Origin: Rhinopithecus roxellana
Taxonomy: Eukaryota > Chordata > Mammalia > Primates > Cercopithecidae
Length of the DNA: 64,000 bases
Assembly: GCF_007565055.1 (NCBI RefSeq)
Contig: NC_044559.1
Span: 37,063,546 to 37,127,545, forward strand
Direction of reading: 5' to 3'
How positions within the stretch are numbered: the stretch's first letter is position 1; every line of letters starts with the position of its first letter. This document shows positions 22,934 to 34,130 of the stretch, piece by piece. A model generated the notes under the pieces. The model worked only from the letters and a program-made list of their open reading frames with translations. It ran no database searches and was not told the origin of the DNA. The position numbers and the translations under genes are program-made.

Positions 22934-22946
22934 AGTTAAGAGGACA

Positions 22947-23840
22947 GCCACGTTCTAACATTCACCTTCCCATCTAATTTGTAACTACCTTAGGTTTTGT
23001 TCATGTGGGTTAAGAATGTCACAATTCACATAGATAAGAGGGTACACTTGGCAATATTTATTTCTTCCACAGGGTACCTGGCCATCTCAGAAAACTTTTC
23101 AATTAAACCAGTATGGTAAGGGCTTCATTGTCAGGGCTACAAAAGAACACATCAACCCAGATGCATGATTCATCAATTTAGTAGTTTCCAAAATGTTAGA
23201 ATTTATTATATAGCACATTTGAGTCAAGGTAATTTGATTATATTTATGATATGATTTGAGAGATTTATGATATTTAAAAGGTATTGAAGGTAAAATTTAA
23301 AATAAACATTTGCATACCTCCTGGGGTGCTATTGCTCAAGATACCCTAAAACCTGCATTAATTCAGACCACTAGTGAATAAAGGTCTTGGACCCAATTGC
23401 ATGGCCCCTTAGAATTTCCTTTTCTGAACAGTGTGTTGGAGCAATGCCTTTGGTCTGTCTCTGTAAGAGAATCCCCCTGAGAAGCGTGGCTGACATAGAG
23501 TAGGGATGTTGTTGAGCACATCGATCATTCTTATGTCACCAAGTGTCATTTTTACCAGGTACTCTGCAACAAATACTTTCCCATCATAGTCTTGGGAATA
23601 GTCATGCCCCTTCTAAGAAGCTTTCTCTTGATCTCAGGAGTACTCTTCATCAGTATAACTGCAATTAGTGTGCCTTTACTGTTGTCTGCTGCAGCCATGT
23701 TTACGGCCCAGTTGAAAGTGACCAGGTCTTGTGTGGCCCATGTGCTGGGTTCACCTGCTATTTCACTTTGCCCCTTGTTTCTCACCCACTTCGAGTTTTT
23801 ATCTGGCTAAATTGTATGGAAGCTGTCAATATCCTTTTTG
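22947..23840. other. Unique AT-rich DNA, no gene seen
   Basis: No repeat or gene recognised. Overlapping opposite frames at 23552-23810 (77 and 72 aa) lack domains. Confidence 0.4.
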
Positions 23841-23844
23841 GAAC

Positions 23845-24209
23845 TGATATGGTTTGGCTCTGTGTCCCACACAAATGTTGTCTTGAATTGTAATCTCCAT
23901 GTGTCTAGGGAGGGACCTGGTAGAAGGTGATTGGATCATGGAGGTGGTTTCCCCGTGCTGCTCTCATGATAGTGAGTGACTTCTCACAAGATCTGATGGT
24001 TTAAAACCATGGCACTTCCTCCTTCACTCTCTCTCTCTCTCCTGCTCTGACATGCGAAGACTGTGCCTGCCTCCCCTTCGCCTTCTGTCATGACTGTAAG
24101 TTTCCTGAGGCCTCCCAGCCATGTGGAACTGTGAGTCAATTAAACTTTTCATCATAAATTACCAGGTCTCAGGAAGTTCTTTATAGCAGTGTGAAAACAG
24201 ACTAATACA
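23845..24209 (+). mobile_element. MST-type MaLR solo LTR
   Basis: Starts 'tgatatggtttggctctgtg', ends 'aaaacagactaataca'. In order between them: 'ggagggacctggtagaaggtgattggatcatgg', 'tctcacaagatctgatggttt', 'ctctctctctcctgctctga' and 'tttcctgaggcctcccagccatgtggaactgtgagtcaattaaa'. The perfect 5-bp target duplication 'ggaac' (23840-23844, 24210-24214) shows a complete solo LTR of the non-autonomous MaLR group. Confidence 0.92.
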
Positions 24210-24214
24210 GGAAC

Positions 24215-25689
24215 CAAGCAAGCGTTAGCTAAATAAATAGGACAATAGACTAATAGATGGAATAGGAAAGTAGCTGAAAGAGAACTCGGCAACTCCTGAG
24301 TGATTGTTCCAGGCTGTGCTGGAAGACCTAGGGCCCTTTTCTTAGTAGTTGTTCAGTGGTTCACATTGATAGCAAAGCCTTACTCTCCTTATGATAGCTG
24401 ACAAATTAATAGATTGGCACACTTTTAAAAAGTAGAATTTGATGTGCTTTTCATGGTGTAAACTAATTGTTCCATATTGAACATTTAAAATTTATGAAAA
24501 AGTTGAGAGAAATCGTCCAAGGTCCTGCCACCTGGAAAGAATCACTGTTAATATTGTGCCCTGGAGCCCTGGAGACTTCCAGGACTGACAAACCCAACAG
24601 AAGTCTTTGACACTGAGACCTGTGCAGTCTTCTCATTCTGAGAAACGTGGATCTACTGGACCCTGCAGGTGCACCTTGCCTCAGAGGAGGTGTACCCAGG
24701 AGCACTGAGCAGCGTTCTTGGTATGCAGTTAGTGCTCAACAAAAATTAGATATTCATTCTTGTTTTCACCATTTAAAATGAAACCAGTGACTATTCTAGG
24801 ATAGTCCCTGGGGGTCGAGTTGTTACATACTTGAGCCAAGCTTTCCTGTGGCCAGAGAGGGGCAATTCCCACATCACAGGCAGTCCTACCCTGGAATCTG
24901 GGCAATGGGCCATCTTAGCTTTTCTCTCTCTCTTTGGAAACATGTTTCCCTGGAGCTATTTACAGATGACTGCATCTTTATTTTTGTTTCCACATTGGCC
25001 CTACCTTGTCTTCAAGTCACTTACCAGTTTTTGCCTCCTGTCCAGGTAAAGAAGGATAAAAACTTAATAAAGTAAGGCTAAATGACACTAGTCTTGCTAA
25101 GAATAAGGGTGATGATGCTATGTGTGAAGAACACAGACAGTAGCATTGGCTTGGCTCTTACACTGATCTTGGCAAACCAGGACAAGCCTTCAGATGGGGC
25201 ACGCATGGGGCAGAGACACTGTGGTTCCGGTTGTGAGGTCTGAGACTTGTTAGGAGCTTGACAGAAAATTCTTGGAAGACTCGTGCTTCACGTTGACAAT
25301 TGCAATGGTTAAGGGAAAGAAACCTTTCCCACATAACCTATTCAGTGTAATAAGGTGTTTGATGGGTAATAGGAAATGCCTTACCCAGTTTCTGACATAT
25401 TTTGTATTCCTTCCCTCTTACTTTGACCACCTTGGGTGGGAGTTCTGCTTCTTGGACCCCTTTTGTCTATTTTTGAATTTAAACAAACTGCCTCTCCTTG
25501 CAGGAGGGGTGACCCCAAGCTGGGGCTGGCTTTGAAAAGTGTTTGCAAGGCTCAGCTGTGTAGTTGTGAATTAGCATAACTGGCAGGTCCCATCTGTCTG
25601 GGTTACATTGTATAATGGAAGCTGCCCTGTCTTTTGTTGTTTAATTCTTAAGATAGATTCTGGTCTTATCAATGTCATCACAGGTGGAG
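24215..25689. other. Unique sequence, no gene seen
   Basis: No repeat family assigned. Two nearly identical-length plus-strand frames at 24831-25075 share bases in different registers and are not supported as coding. Confidence 0.4.
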
Positions 25690-25865
25690 AGAAAAGAACA
25701 CAAGCTTTGGAATCTCACCCACATGAGATATGTTTATTAGTCTCATCTTTAAAATGGAGGAAATAACCATGTCTTCCTCCTGGGCTTTCCTAAGGAGAAA
25801 ATGAGATGATATTTAAAGTGCATGGCACATGTGGGTGCTCAGTGAGGGTAGCTGCTGTGTCGATG
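25690..25865 (+). repeat. MIR SINE
   Basis: 'acacaagctttggaatctcac', 'tctcatctttaaaatggaggaaataa', 'gagaaaatgagatgatatttaaagtgcatggcacatgtgggtgctcagtgag' follow MIR order. Confidence 0.8.
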
Positions 25866-26059
25866 GTGCAACCTTCTCTGCTGCAACTCAGTAAGCCTCC
25901 TCTGCCAGGTGGGCACAGCATCCGCCCTAGGAGTGCAGACCTCCTAGGGCTAGTGATAGATGTTTACCGTCCCTGGCACGGTACCCAGAACAAACAGTCA
26001 CTTGGGTCTTTCTCAGCCTCACTCAGAAACTGGCTGGCTATGTTCCTTCTAGAATAAAT

Positions 26060-26280
26060 TCCCTGGCCACAGATGACTCCACAATTAAAAATCAAATCTT
26101 CCATCCCCAAACTCCAGACCTGTCTCTTGACTTCCAGATGAACTGTCTCACCAAACCCTGTGCCAGCAGCTTAAACAACCCAGGCCCAACTTCCAACTCC
26201 GTCTCATGGCCCCCACCTGTCCTATCCTGGAAGTATTTCTGAGCCTGCACTTCTACCTTCTGCGCCTTTCCTTGCGTGCC
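26060..26280 (+). repeat. L2-like fragment
   Basis: 'cttccatccccaaactccagacctgtctcttgacttccagatgaactg' and 'cccaggcccaacttccaactccg' resemble the C-rich internal part of L2 elements. Approximate boundaries. Confidence 0.5.
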
Positions 26281-26286
26281 CCAGGC

Positions 26287-26468
26287 CAGGGGTTTTCAGA
26301 CATTTTGTCACATGACAGCATTCTCCAACAGCAGATATAAAATGTGAACGGGGGTGTCAAGGGGACAGCAAAAGGATAAGGAACTCTACTTAAACCTCCA
26401 CCTCAGCATTGACCCTTGAACACACCCCAAAGCCTCCAAGGCTCTGGGGAGCAGTTTGCAAACCACTG
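26287..26468. mobile_element. Short hAT-Charlie-like element
   Basis: The 182-bp segment begins 'caggggttttcagaca' and ends 'gtttgcaaaccactg', whose reverse complement 'cagtggtttgcaaac' matches the start, as in Charlie-type terminal inverted repeats. Flanks 'ccccaggc' and 'ccctggac' could be a decayed 8-bp target duplication. The family is not assigned. Confidence 0.55.
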
Positions 26469-26636
26469 CCCTGGACAACTGAAACTGCTACCCAGGGGGC
26501 TCACCTGCATCCACTCCAGTCTCTGCTTCACAGCGCTGTCCCGGGAGACATTCCTAAGCCCTCTGGTTGTGTTTCTCCCCTATCTAAACATGTGCAGTTG
26601 CTGCCTGCTGCCTGCATAATACAGCCCACTTCTTAG
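26469..26636 (+). repeat. L2-like fragment
   Basis: 'ctgctgcctgcataatacagcccacttcttagcttggca' resembles the L2 phrase 'aggataaagtccaaactccttagcatggca', preceded by 'ccagtctctgcttcacagcgctgtcc'. It lies directly against the MIR that follows. Confidence 0.5.
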
Positions 26637-26822
26637 CTTGGCATTGACACTTGCTGGCTGTGTGACCTTGGGCAAGTTATGTAATCTTTCTGTGACTCAG
26701 TTTCCAGATTTGAAAAATGGGGTTGTGTTGAGGTCAAATCTGATTGTGCATATAAAATACTCAGCTCTGTGTGTGGCACATTATAAGCAAATGCTCAGGA
26801 AATCTTAGATGATGATATATTT
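26637..26822 (+). repeat. MIR SINE
   Basis: 'cacttgctggctgtgtgaccttgggcaagttatgtaatctttctgtgactcagtttcc' is a near-consensus MIR core, followed by 'aaaaatggggttgtg' and 'gtgtgtggcacattataagcaaatgctcagg'. Confidence 0.92.
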
Positions 26823-26976
26823 GTTATTTATATACATACCCCTTTCTTACTTTATTGTAAACAATGTAGAAAATGTACAATCTTGTGCCTAATATGGGGC
26901 CTGGTACATTAGTGTTTGCGGTGAGGATTTTGATTCCTATATAGTTTTGAAGAATTGTGGTTTAGGCCTTCTAGAT

Positions 26977-27165
26977 GATTATTTCTCAAAGTGTGTGACA
27001 GAGACCACCTGTATCAGAATTGTCCTGAGTGTGTGCAGGCACCTGGGCCTATTCCAGACTCACTGAACCAACATTTCTGGGGGTAGTGCCCAGGAATCTT
27101 CATTTTGACTAATCCTCTAGGGACTGTGATGTGTTCTGCAACCAACTCTCAATGTAGGTGGTAAA
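26977..27165 (-). mobile_element. MER5A hAT-Charlie element, antisense
   Basis: 'tttctcaaagtgtgtgacagagaccacctgtatcagaat' followed by 'gcaggcacctgggcctattccagactcactgaaccaacatttctgggggtagtgcccaggaatct' gives antisense MER5A in order. Diverged. Confidence 0.75.
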
Positions 27166-28499
27166 TCCTTGAGGCCTCTGTTTCTCTCCCAGGCTCACAG
27201 GAGCTCTCTCAGCTTTGAGATGCTAATTCCAAAGTACCATTCCCATCAATCCATCTGCATCAACATTTAATTTTATTTCAATTTTATTTCAAAATCCTCC
27301 TCCTGTCCCATACTGTCATACAATCAGCCCCATGCCAGAAAAACTGACTGCAACCCAGAAGAATTCTTGCAGATATTTTTCCTCTGGCTTTAGTCAAATG
27401 TCGTTTTTGAGGGATCAGGCCTTTTTGAGAGCCCAGGTCTCACTGTGTAACAGTTCACTAATAACAACAAAAGGCTCTTCATTTGTCATTCATTTGCTTT
27501 CACAGTGAAGGCTTATTTTGGTGCCATGGCAGCAACTAATTAATTATTTGCGGTTCTTTTGTATTTTACCAACACTGGGCCAAATTTACATCATGGAACA
27601 AGCCATCCATACAGTATGTGTCATAATTACTGTTTTGTAATTTCACACCAGCAAAAATTTATTAAAACTTCACGACTCATTAATAGTAAGTGATCATAAT
27701 CACTTAATAGAAAAGGAAACTGTGTTAATGACAGCAGCTTTGATTAACATATTTGACCTTAAGTCATGAAGTCAAGTGAAATTAATATCACTGAGTGTTG
27801 AACATAAGGTTATTTATAGTGCACATCATTTCCATCATCATAAAAGGCAAATAAACCGGTTTTGAATTTGACTAGATTTGAAAACCTTTTAACTCTTCAT
27901 AGCAAATTAAGGCAATGTTAATGAACTCCTATACAATGACAATTAAGTGACAGGATGTGAGTAGATGCAGAAATGGCTCTTCTCTACCAAATGCTGAAAC
28001 AATGTCATTTAACTCGGTAAACACGCTGAGGCGTTATGAGTTACTAAAGCCTGTCTTGCAAGAATTGAGTAAATGGTAGCAGGCACTTGGCAATCTTTTG
28101 AAGACTTCAGTCTCTCCTAACAAAATCAATGAACGAGGGCACATGAGGCATCGTAACTCAGGAGAATCTTACTCCCACAAGATTGTTATTGTGTATTAGA
28201 AGAACCAGCTGTCTTTTGGGATGTCATAGGTTCTGTCATATGTCCCTAAGGCAGATCAGATGGAATGACCTCCCTAGAGTGAGAGGCTCCCTCCATTCCC
28301 TGAAAAGTCTGAATTCTTCAAGGTCTGAACAGAGGGAAAAGAGAAAAGCACATAAACTTCCAGTAGGGCAGGAATCATATTTCTCTGTTTCCCAAAGATA
28401 GCATCCATCACATGATAGGCCTCCAGCGAACTTGCTAATGGAGGAAGGAATGAGCCTGAGGGAAACCCAGTTCATCTATTCTTTCAAGAATAAGTTAGT
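27166..28499. other. Repeat-free AT-rich stretch, possible regulatory DNA
   Basis: No repeat recognised across 1.3 kb. Within 27440-28160 there are several TAATTA-type homeodomain-like cores (for example 'ctaattaattatttgc' near 27535) and a perfect 8-bp inverted repeat, 'taagtgat'-cata-'atcactta', at 27687-27706. No coding frame longer than 80 aa. Regulatory function is inference only. Confidence 0.35.
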
Positions 28500-28791
28500 G
28501 GCCAGGCGCAGTAGCTCACACCTATAATCCCAGCACTTTGGGAGGCTGAGGTAGGTGGATCGCTTGAACCCAGGAGTTCAAGACCAGCCTGGCCAACATG
28601 ATGAAACCCTGTCTCTACAAAACATACAAAAATTAACTGTGTATGTGGCATGCACTTGTAGTCTCAGCTCAGGAGGCTGAGGCAGGAGGATCGCTTGAAC
28701 CTAGGAGGTGGGGATTGCAGTGATCAGAGATAGCACCACTGCACCCCAGCCTGGAAGACAGAGTGAGACCAGGTCTCAAAAAATGAAAAAG
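28500..28791 (+). mobile_element. AluJ-type SINE
   Basis: Sense, from 'ggccaggcgcagtagctcac' to 'gtctcaaaaaatgaaaa'. 'ggatcgcttgaacccaggagttcaagaccagcctgg' and high divergence fit AluJ. The A tail is short and mutated. Confidence 0.93.
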
Positions 28792-28909
28792 TGCACATTC
28801 AGACTCCTACTAAATGCCCTAAATGCTCTCCTGGGTCCCAGCATCACGTTCAGTTTTACTGTTAGTGTCACCATCAGTTTTTGTTGTCATCTTCTTTACA
28901 ACAGCAGCT

Positions 28910-29022
28910 GTTACCAACACAGTAACTTCACAGCAACTCCCTGAGGCAGGTTCTTGTATTTACTCCATTTGACAACATGGGGGAAACTGAGGCTCAGAGA
29001 AGTCAAGCCACTTCATCTCCAA
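28910..29022 (-). repeat. MIR SINE, antisense
   Basis: 'acagcaactccctgaggcaggttcttgtatttactccatttgacaacatgggggaaactgaggctcagagaagtcaagccac' is the antisense MIR core in order. Confidence 0.85.
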
Positions 29023-29093
29023 AGTCTGTATCTTCAGAGTCTGTGGTCTGGGAACACACAGAGAAGTCTGTTCTCTCTTTTTGGGGGTGTTTC

Positions 29094-29653
29094 TGAGGCA
29101 GGGGAATAGAGTCTGGAAGGCAGGGAACCTAAGGCCTATTCAGGCTGACTTCCTAGAACTAAATCAAAAGGAAAACTCCAACTTTCCACACCCAAGTAAC
29201 AAAAGGGCCAGAGGCTACTCCCTTTGCAACCCCCCTCTTTTTCTGCATGGCAGATGAAACATTGAAAGTACCTCTGATTGGTCCCCTCCCACAACCAGTC
29301 AGGCTGGTTGCAGGCCAATTCTTCATTTGCATAGGAGTGTAACTTTGTAACTTCACTTTAGCCGTTGATTGGTTACTTTTCCCAACCAACCAGACTGATT
29401 GCATGCCAGGACTTCACTTTAACACAGTGTACACCAAGAAACAAATAGGAAACCACCAGAGGGTATTTAAACCCTGGAAAATTCTGTAACTGGGCCCTTG
29501 AGCTGCTTGCTCAGGCCTGCTCTCATCCTGTGGAGCATGTTTTCATTTTCAATAAATCTCTGCTTTTGTTGCTTCATTCTTTCCTTGCTTTGTGTGTTTT
29601 GTCCAATTCTTTGTTCAAAGCGCCAAGAACCTGGACACCCTCCACTAGTAACA
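29094..29653 (+). mobile_element. ERV1-type solo LTR
   Basis: A 560-bp unit starting 'tgaggcagggg' and ending 'ccactagtaaca' (TG...CA), with an exact 4-bp flanking duplication 'tttc' (29090-29093, 29654-29657), as made by class I (gammaretrovirus-like) integration. Promoter parts are visible: CCAAT-type 'gattgg' at about 29277 and 29366, TATA-like 'ggtatttaaaccc' at about 29462, and AATAAA at about 29550 in 'tttcaataaatctctgc', followed by a T/GT-rich stretch. No gag, pol or env sequence is attached. I recognise the class but do not assign the MER/LTR family. Confidence 0.88.
29462..29474 (+). promoter_or_regulatory. LTR TATA-like box
   Basis: 'ggtatttaaaccc' lies about 90 bases before the LTR poly(A) signal and downstream of two 'gattgg' (CCAAT-type) motifs, the normal U3 spacing of an ERV1 LTR. 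Whether it still drives transcription is unknown. Confidence 0.55.
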
Positions 29654-29657
29654 TTTC

Positions 29658-30579
29658 CAGCCTTGCTGGGGAGGGGAGGCTCATGTTCACAGAACCACAG
29701 GTCACATGGGAGCATAGGAGCGAGCCCATGAGAGTTGGGCTCCCAAAGATGGAAAACTCATTGTCAACTGGAGTGACTTGGAAGGCTTCCCAGAGAGGAG
29801 CTGAGGGATGGGTCGGTGAGCAGGGGAGGTGGATGGATGGGGCAGTGGAGAAAGTGGTGAGGAGATCTGCTTATTTGGGTGCAAGGGGAAAGTAGGAGTA
29901 GAAGTAGAGAGGTAGTTTGGAGTCAGAACCTGGGAAGCCTTGAGAGCCTGGTGACAGTGGACTTTGAGAAAATCAGTGTGGAGAGGAAAGGCCAGATGCT
30001 GTCGCAGGGGAGAGCCCACAGGTGGAGGTGCAGGGACAGAAGGGAGGGCGGAGGCTTGCTGGCCAATGGGATACAGGCAGGGAGGAGAGGAATAAGTCAA
30101 CCTGAATGATGGAACCTGACGCTGGTGACTGGGGAGGTCATAGGCATCCTGAACTTAACAAGGCCACCGTGGGATCCTCTCCATCCTCCTGGGATCTGCT
30201 GCTCCCTCGATGTAGCCCTCCCCTGCAAAGGAACCATGTGCACTTGACTGCTGGAGTCCTGCCTGGGAGTGACTGTTGTTCGCTTTTCACCTTCTGGCAG
30301 TGGAGCTGGATATGAGACTTACAGGCTGAGTCTGGAGTCAGACTTTTAAAATGTTGCCCATGAAATGACCACTTAAGGAAGTCCTGTTTCACTCTTGGAA
30401 ATCCCAAATTAAGAAAAAATCCAAGCACGTGCATTGGTTGGTTATTCACCATCCTAAAGGATGACCAATGTAACACCTCACGTTTCTTTAAAGATCTTTT
30501 CCTTTCATGGCCTTGAAAATGATGCGATTTGCAGGAAACCTCTTCAGGCTGTCGCAGGATGACACAGAGGTTACAAAGC
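29658..30579. other. Unique purine-rich DNA, no gene seen
   Basis: Purine-rich from about 29760 to 30060. Overlapping frames on both strands (121 and 132 aa) cover the same bases and reflect few stops. No repeat family recognised. Confidence 0.4.
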
Positions 30580-30740
30580 AGACCCTTGAATCAGGCTGCC
30601 TGGATTCAGACCCCATGGTCCCCTCTGATTCATGGGACTTTGCCAAGTTACTTAACCTCTATTTCTTCATTGGCAAAATAGAGACTGCAGTACCTGCCTC
30701 GTAGGCTGCCCTGAAGACCCAATGTAATCATCATGCTTAG
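30580..30740 (+). repeat. MIR SINE
   Basis: 'cttgaatcaggctgcctggattcagacccc', 'ggactttgccaagttacttaacctctatttcttcattggcaaaatagagactgcagtacctgcctcgtagg' follow the MIR consensus. Confidence 0.88.
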
Positions 30741-32664
30741 AAGAGGAACCACCGATGAAAGTAGGGGCCCTCTGGAAACAAGTCTTTGATTCCAAATGTG
30801 AAGAGATAGAGACCAAGCAGAGACCCAAACAGAAAAGGACTGTTTGGTGGGGAGGTGTGTTAGGGGAGGACAGAGGCCTGTGAACAGATCTGGAGGTGCC
30901 AGTGTCTGAGAAATCTGGGCTTTGCTGGCTTGGTGCTAGTTCTGGGGGTGAAGTGCAACTGGATGTAGGGGCTCCCTGCTCGCATAACACCTGGAGGTCA
31001 TCGGCTCCACTGGGGCCAGTACTGGCAGCCCCCCTCATTGACCTGGTCCCCACACCTGGGTTTGCAACCTTGAGTCATTTAAGTGTCCAGTGAGGAAGCC
31101 ACCGCCCTCTGCTCCCTTTGGTGATCCACCAGGGCTGAGGCCCCTGAGCAAGTGAACAGCATGCTGTGAGATCTCTGGAACCCCAGGCTAGGCACATGAA
31201 GTTGCCTATTTTCTGAATGATAGCAGGGGTTATTCAATACCACATAAAAACTGCCTTGAAAAACTCAGTAGAAGAGAAAAATACAGTAGACTGTATGGGT
31301 GTGCTCTGCAAAAGCAGATAGTAAATTAAAATATTTTGCAATTCTGGCATGAGTGGGAAGATGTCAGAAAAGAAGACAGGGAGCTGGAGGAGAGGCCATG
31401 ACACAGGGGAATGGGGCTGGGAGAAGGACTCCTGGACTGCAGGGTCCCCTCTGCCACCGGTCAGACAGACACATCCTGGAATGGGGACGATCAACCAGCT
31501 CCCCACCCACCAGCGGGGGTGTCCAGGGAGAACATGCCTGCCTGTGAAGGTGCGCTGTGGACTCTGAACTGCTCCCAAGCTTGGTGACTTCATCTGAGCA
31601 CCTGAAGCATCCTCCAGTGATGGATATGTTTGGAAGAAGGAAAACAAACCAGGCTTGTATCAGAGTGTGGCTGCTCTCCTATTCTGATACTGGACCTTCC
31701 CAACTGATGGGCCTGGGGATTCACTTTCTGTTACCTGGAAGGGAAGCAAACTTATGCCAGAACAACGCATCCCAGAAGCCACGTTTTTCTTATTGCCTGG
31801 TTTATAATTTCTTCTCAGTTTGGGTCCTAGTTTTTGTAGCTCCTTTCCAAAAGCTGAATTTCTTGATCTGCTCACTTCAAAGGGAGACGCCCTGGTCCTG
31901 AGGTGCTAAGGCAGAGGAAGCTGCTTCTGCCATTCTGTGGCGGACCTCAAGGTGAGGACCGTCAAGTCCAGTGCTTTCTCCCCTGCGGGTTGTCTGGGCA
32001 TGGGCAGGAGTGGGAGAGCTCGAGATCTAGAATCAGATGGAGACTAGGGACCAAAACATTTTCCTAAGCCAGCCAGGGTCAGACATTTAAGACCTGCCCC
32101 TACCACCTCCCCTTGTCTGCTGTCCCCAGACTGAAGACAGACCAGGCTCAGAGGGTGACAGCTGGAAGGAGATTCTGAGGAGGGTGGCTGAGCACCCCCA
32201 GAAGTCAGAGCTGGGTCATGCACTTCCCAAGTTGTAGGATACCAGGCCAGCAAGGTTTCTCCGGGCAGAGCCTGTGGGTAAATGAGATTCTTTAAAACAC
32301 TTAGGCAGGCTTTTGTCACTTGGTGTTAACTGTATACGTTGCCACTGCTTTAATTGGTTTTATGTCTGGAATGAGGGACTGAAATGGAAGCGTGAGTCTA
32401 AGGGGAGCAGTCCCGGCACTCAGATGGCTTGTCATATTTCTTTTAAAATCTGCTGTTCTTTTCCTTAAGGCAAGGGAGGTAATCTAATTATCTTTTGAAG
32501 ACAAACTTATGCCGCATTATGCTGACTTGGGCAGCTCTCAGAACATAGCCCCAAGTGTGGATGGAGGGAAATGTGGTAGGGCCGAGGGGTGTGGGTGTAC
32601 CTGCGAGCTTTCCTGCTCAGAAGCCAGGAGACTTTCTCCCCACAGGCCTGAGAGCAGAAGAGGA
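30741..32664. other. Unique GC-moderate DNA, no gene seen
   Basis: No repeat recognised. The largest frames (137 aa minus at 31234-31647, 128 aa minus at 30667-31053) lack domains and overlap frames in other registers. Confidence 0.4.
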
Positions 32665-32892
32665 TGTCTAAATGGGCTCTGACATCAGACAACAGAATTG
32701 GAATTCCACCCTGGCTGTGTGACTTTGCATCAGTCATTTGCTCTCTCTGAGCCTCAGTCTCCTCAATTGCAAAATGAAATTAAATGTATCTGAGCTGCTG
32801 TGAGGACTGAATGAGATCATGTGCATACAGCCCATCCATCCCCAGGCTTGGTGCATGGTGAGCACCCAGCAACTGACAGCTGTTACTATCAT
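32665..32892 (+). repeat. MIR SINE
   Basis: 'gggctctgacatcagacaac', 'ggctgtgtgactttgcatcagtcatttgctctctctgagcctcagtctcctcaattgcaaaatg' and 'gcatggtgagcacccagcaactgacagctgttactat' span nearly the whole MIR. Confidence 0.9.
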
Positions 32893-33371
32893 GAGCCTTC
32901 TGAGAGTACCGTCTGCAGGGTGGGGTTCATTCTTGGAAGAGCTGACCCAGCCTCCCCTTGGGCTGGGAAGGCCCTGCATGGAAATGACTCAGCCTTAGGT
33001 TGTCAATCATAGGGAGAGGAGTTATTTTAAAACCCTCCTATACAACACAGTGCACAGCAGGTGCCCCTAAGGTGCCTCTTCCCTAAATTGCGGCAATTAA
33101 TCTTGCAGGAGGTGCTGGTGGGGGCAGCCACTCACTGCTTCTTGGGCTGTGCAGGGCTTGGCTGACTGCAGTAGGGAACTCTGCAGAGCCCTGGGAGCGC
33201 TCTGAGTCAGGGCTGCGTCAGCCTCTCTCCTCCGAAGAGCAGGGCTCAGAATCTGAGCTGGGTTCCAGAAGTTGCACAGCTTGTCCTTCCTTTACTTTTT
33301 ATTCTCCAAAAACAATGGGTACAAATAATATATGGATAGAGTAAAAACTAGGTAAAAACTATATCTAGGGA
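32893..33371. other. Unique sequence, no gene seen
   Basis: No repeat or gene recognised. GC-rich in the middle, AT-rich approaching the simple repeat. Confidence 0.4.
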
Positions 33372-33772
33372 ATATTCATGTCTGTCTATTATCTTTCTAG
33401 CTACCTATCTATTTATGGTCAATTATCTATAGAAATTTATCATCTATCATCTATTAATATCTCTATCTCTACCTATTTATATCTACATCAATTATCTATC
33501 CATCATCTATTATTTATCTATAGTTATTTATACTTATCTACCTCTCTATTATCTACCTAGCATCTATTGCCTACCTGTATCATCTATATAGCTATTGATC
33601 TACGTACATCTAGCTGTCATCTATTTACCATCTATCAATCATCTATCTATACCTACCTATATCTATACCTGTCTACCTATATCGATGTAGAGTATATCAT
33701 CCCTCTCTCTGTCAATCATCTATCTATGATCTATCTCTATCATCAATATTTGTCTACCATCTATCTTTTTAA
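33372..33772. repeat. Degenerate (TCTA)n simple-repeat tract
   Basis: About 400 bp built from 'tcta', 'tatc', 'catc' and 'cta' units with many substitutions and no long pure run. Two open frames of 60 and 90 aa, rich in Tyr, Leu, Ser and Ile, arise purely from the TCTA register. Its degeneracy points to an old, stabilised microsatellite. Confidence 0.9.
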
Positions 33773-33779
33773 ACTCTAT

Positions 33780-34130
33780 ACAAGTAGGACAATATTTTTC
33801 ACCGTCCTGTACCTTGCCATTTCACTCAACACACTATAGACCCCTTTTGGTTTAGTGGATGTACGTCTCCCTTTTTAAAATAGTTGCTTAATATTCCCTC
33901 ATCTAGCTGCGCTATAAGTTCTTTAACCAGATCACTATTGATGGGCATTCAGGTTGTTTCAAGTCGTTTGTTATTACAAATTATTCTGTGGTAAAAATAG
34001 TATTGCATGTGTCTTGACACCCGGTATAAGAATGAAGGGCAAATTCCTTGCAGTGAAATTGTTGGTTCAAAGGAGATGTAGATTTTAAATTCTGATACAT
34101 ATTGTCATACAGTTTTTGCTTTTTTCTTAA
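33780..34130 (-). repeat. Old L1-derived fragment, antisense
   Basis: 'tgatgggcattcaggttgtttcaagtcgtttgttattacaaattattctgtggtaaa' and 'aattccttgcagtgaaattgttggttcaaaggagatg' match a familiar L1M phrase ('gatggacatttaggttgtttccagt...gaattgctgggtcaaaggg'). Confidence 0.75.

Noticed and set aside
26673..26700. 'gtgtgaccttgggcaagtta' considered as a tRNA-like promoter box
   Set aside because: It is the MIR core region; no cloverleaf can be drawn.
29702..30100. Proline/serine-rich 132-aa minus-strand frame
   Set aside because: It is the complement of a purine-rich tract, which lacks stop codons by composition.
33378..33839. Tyr/Ser/Ile-rich frames resembling a membrane peptide
   Set aside because: They are the translation of the degenerate TCTA repeat.
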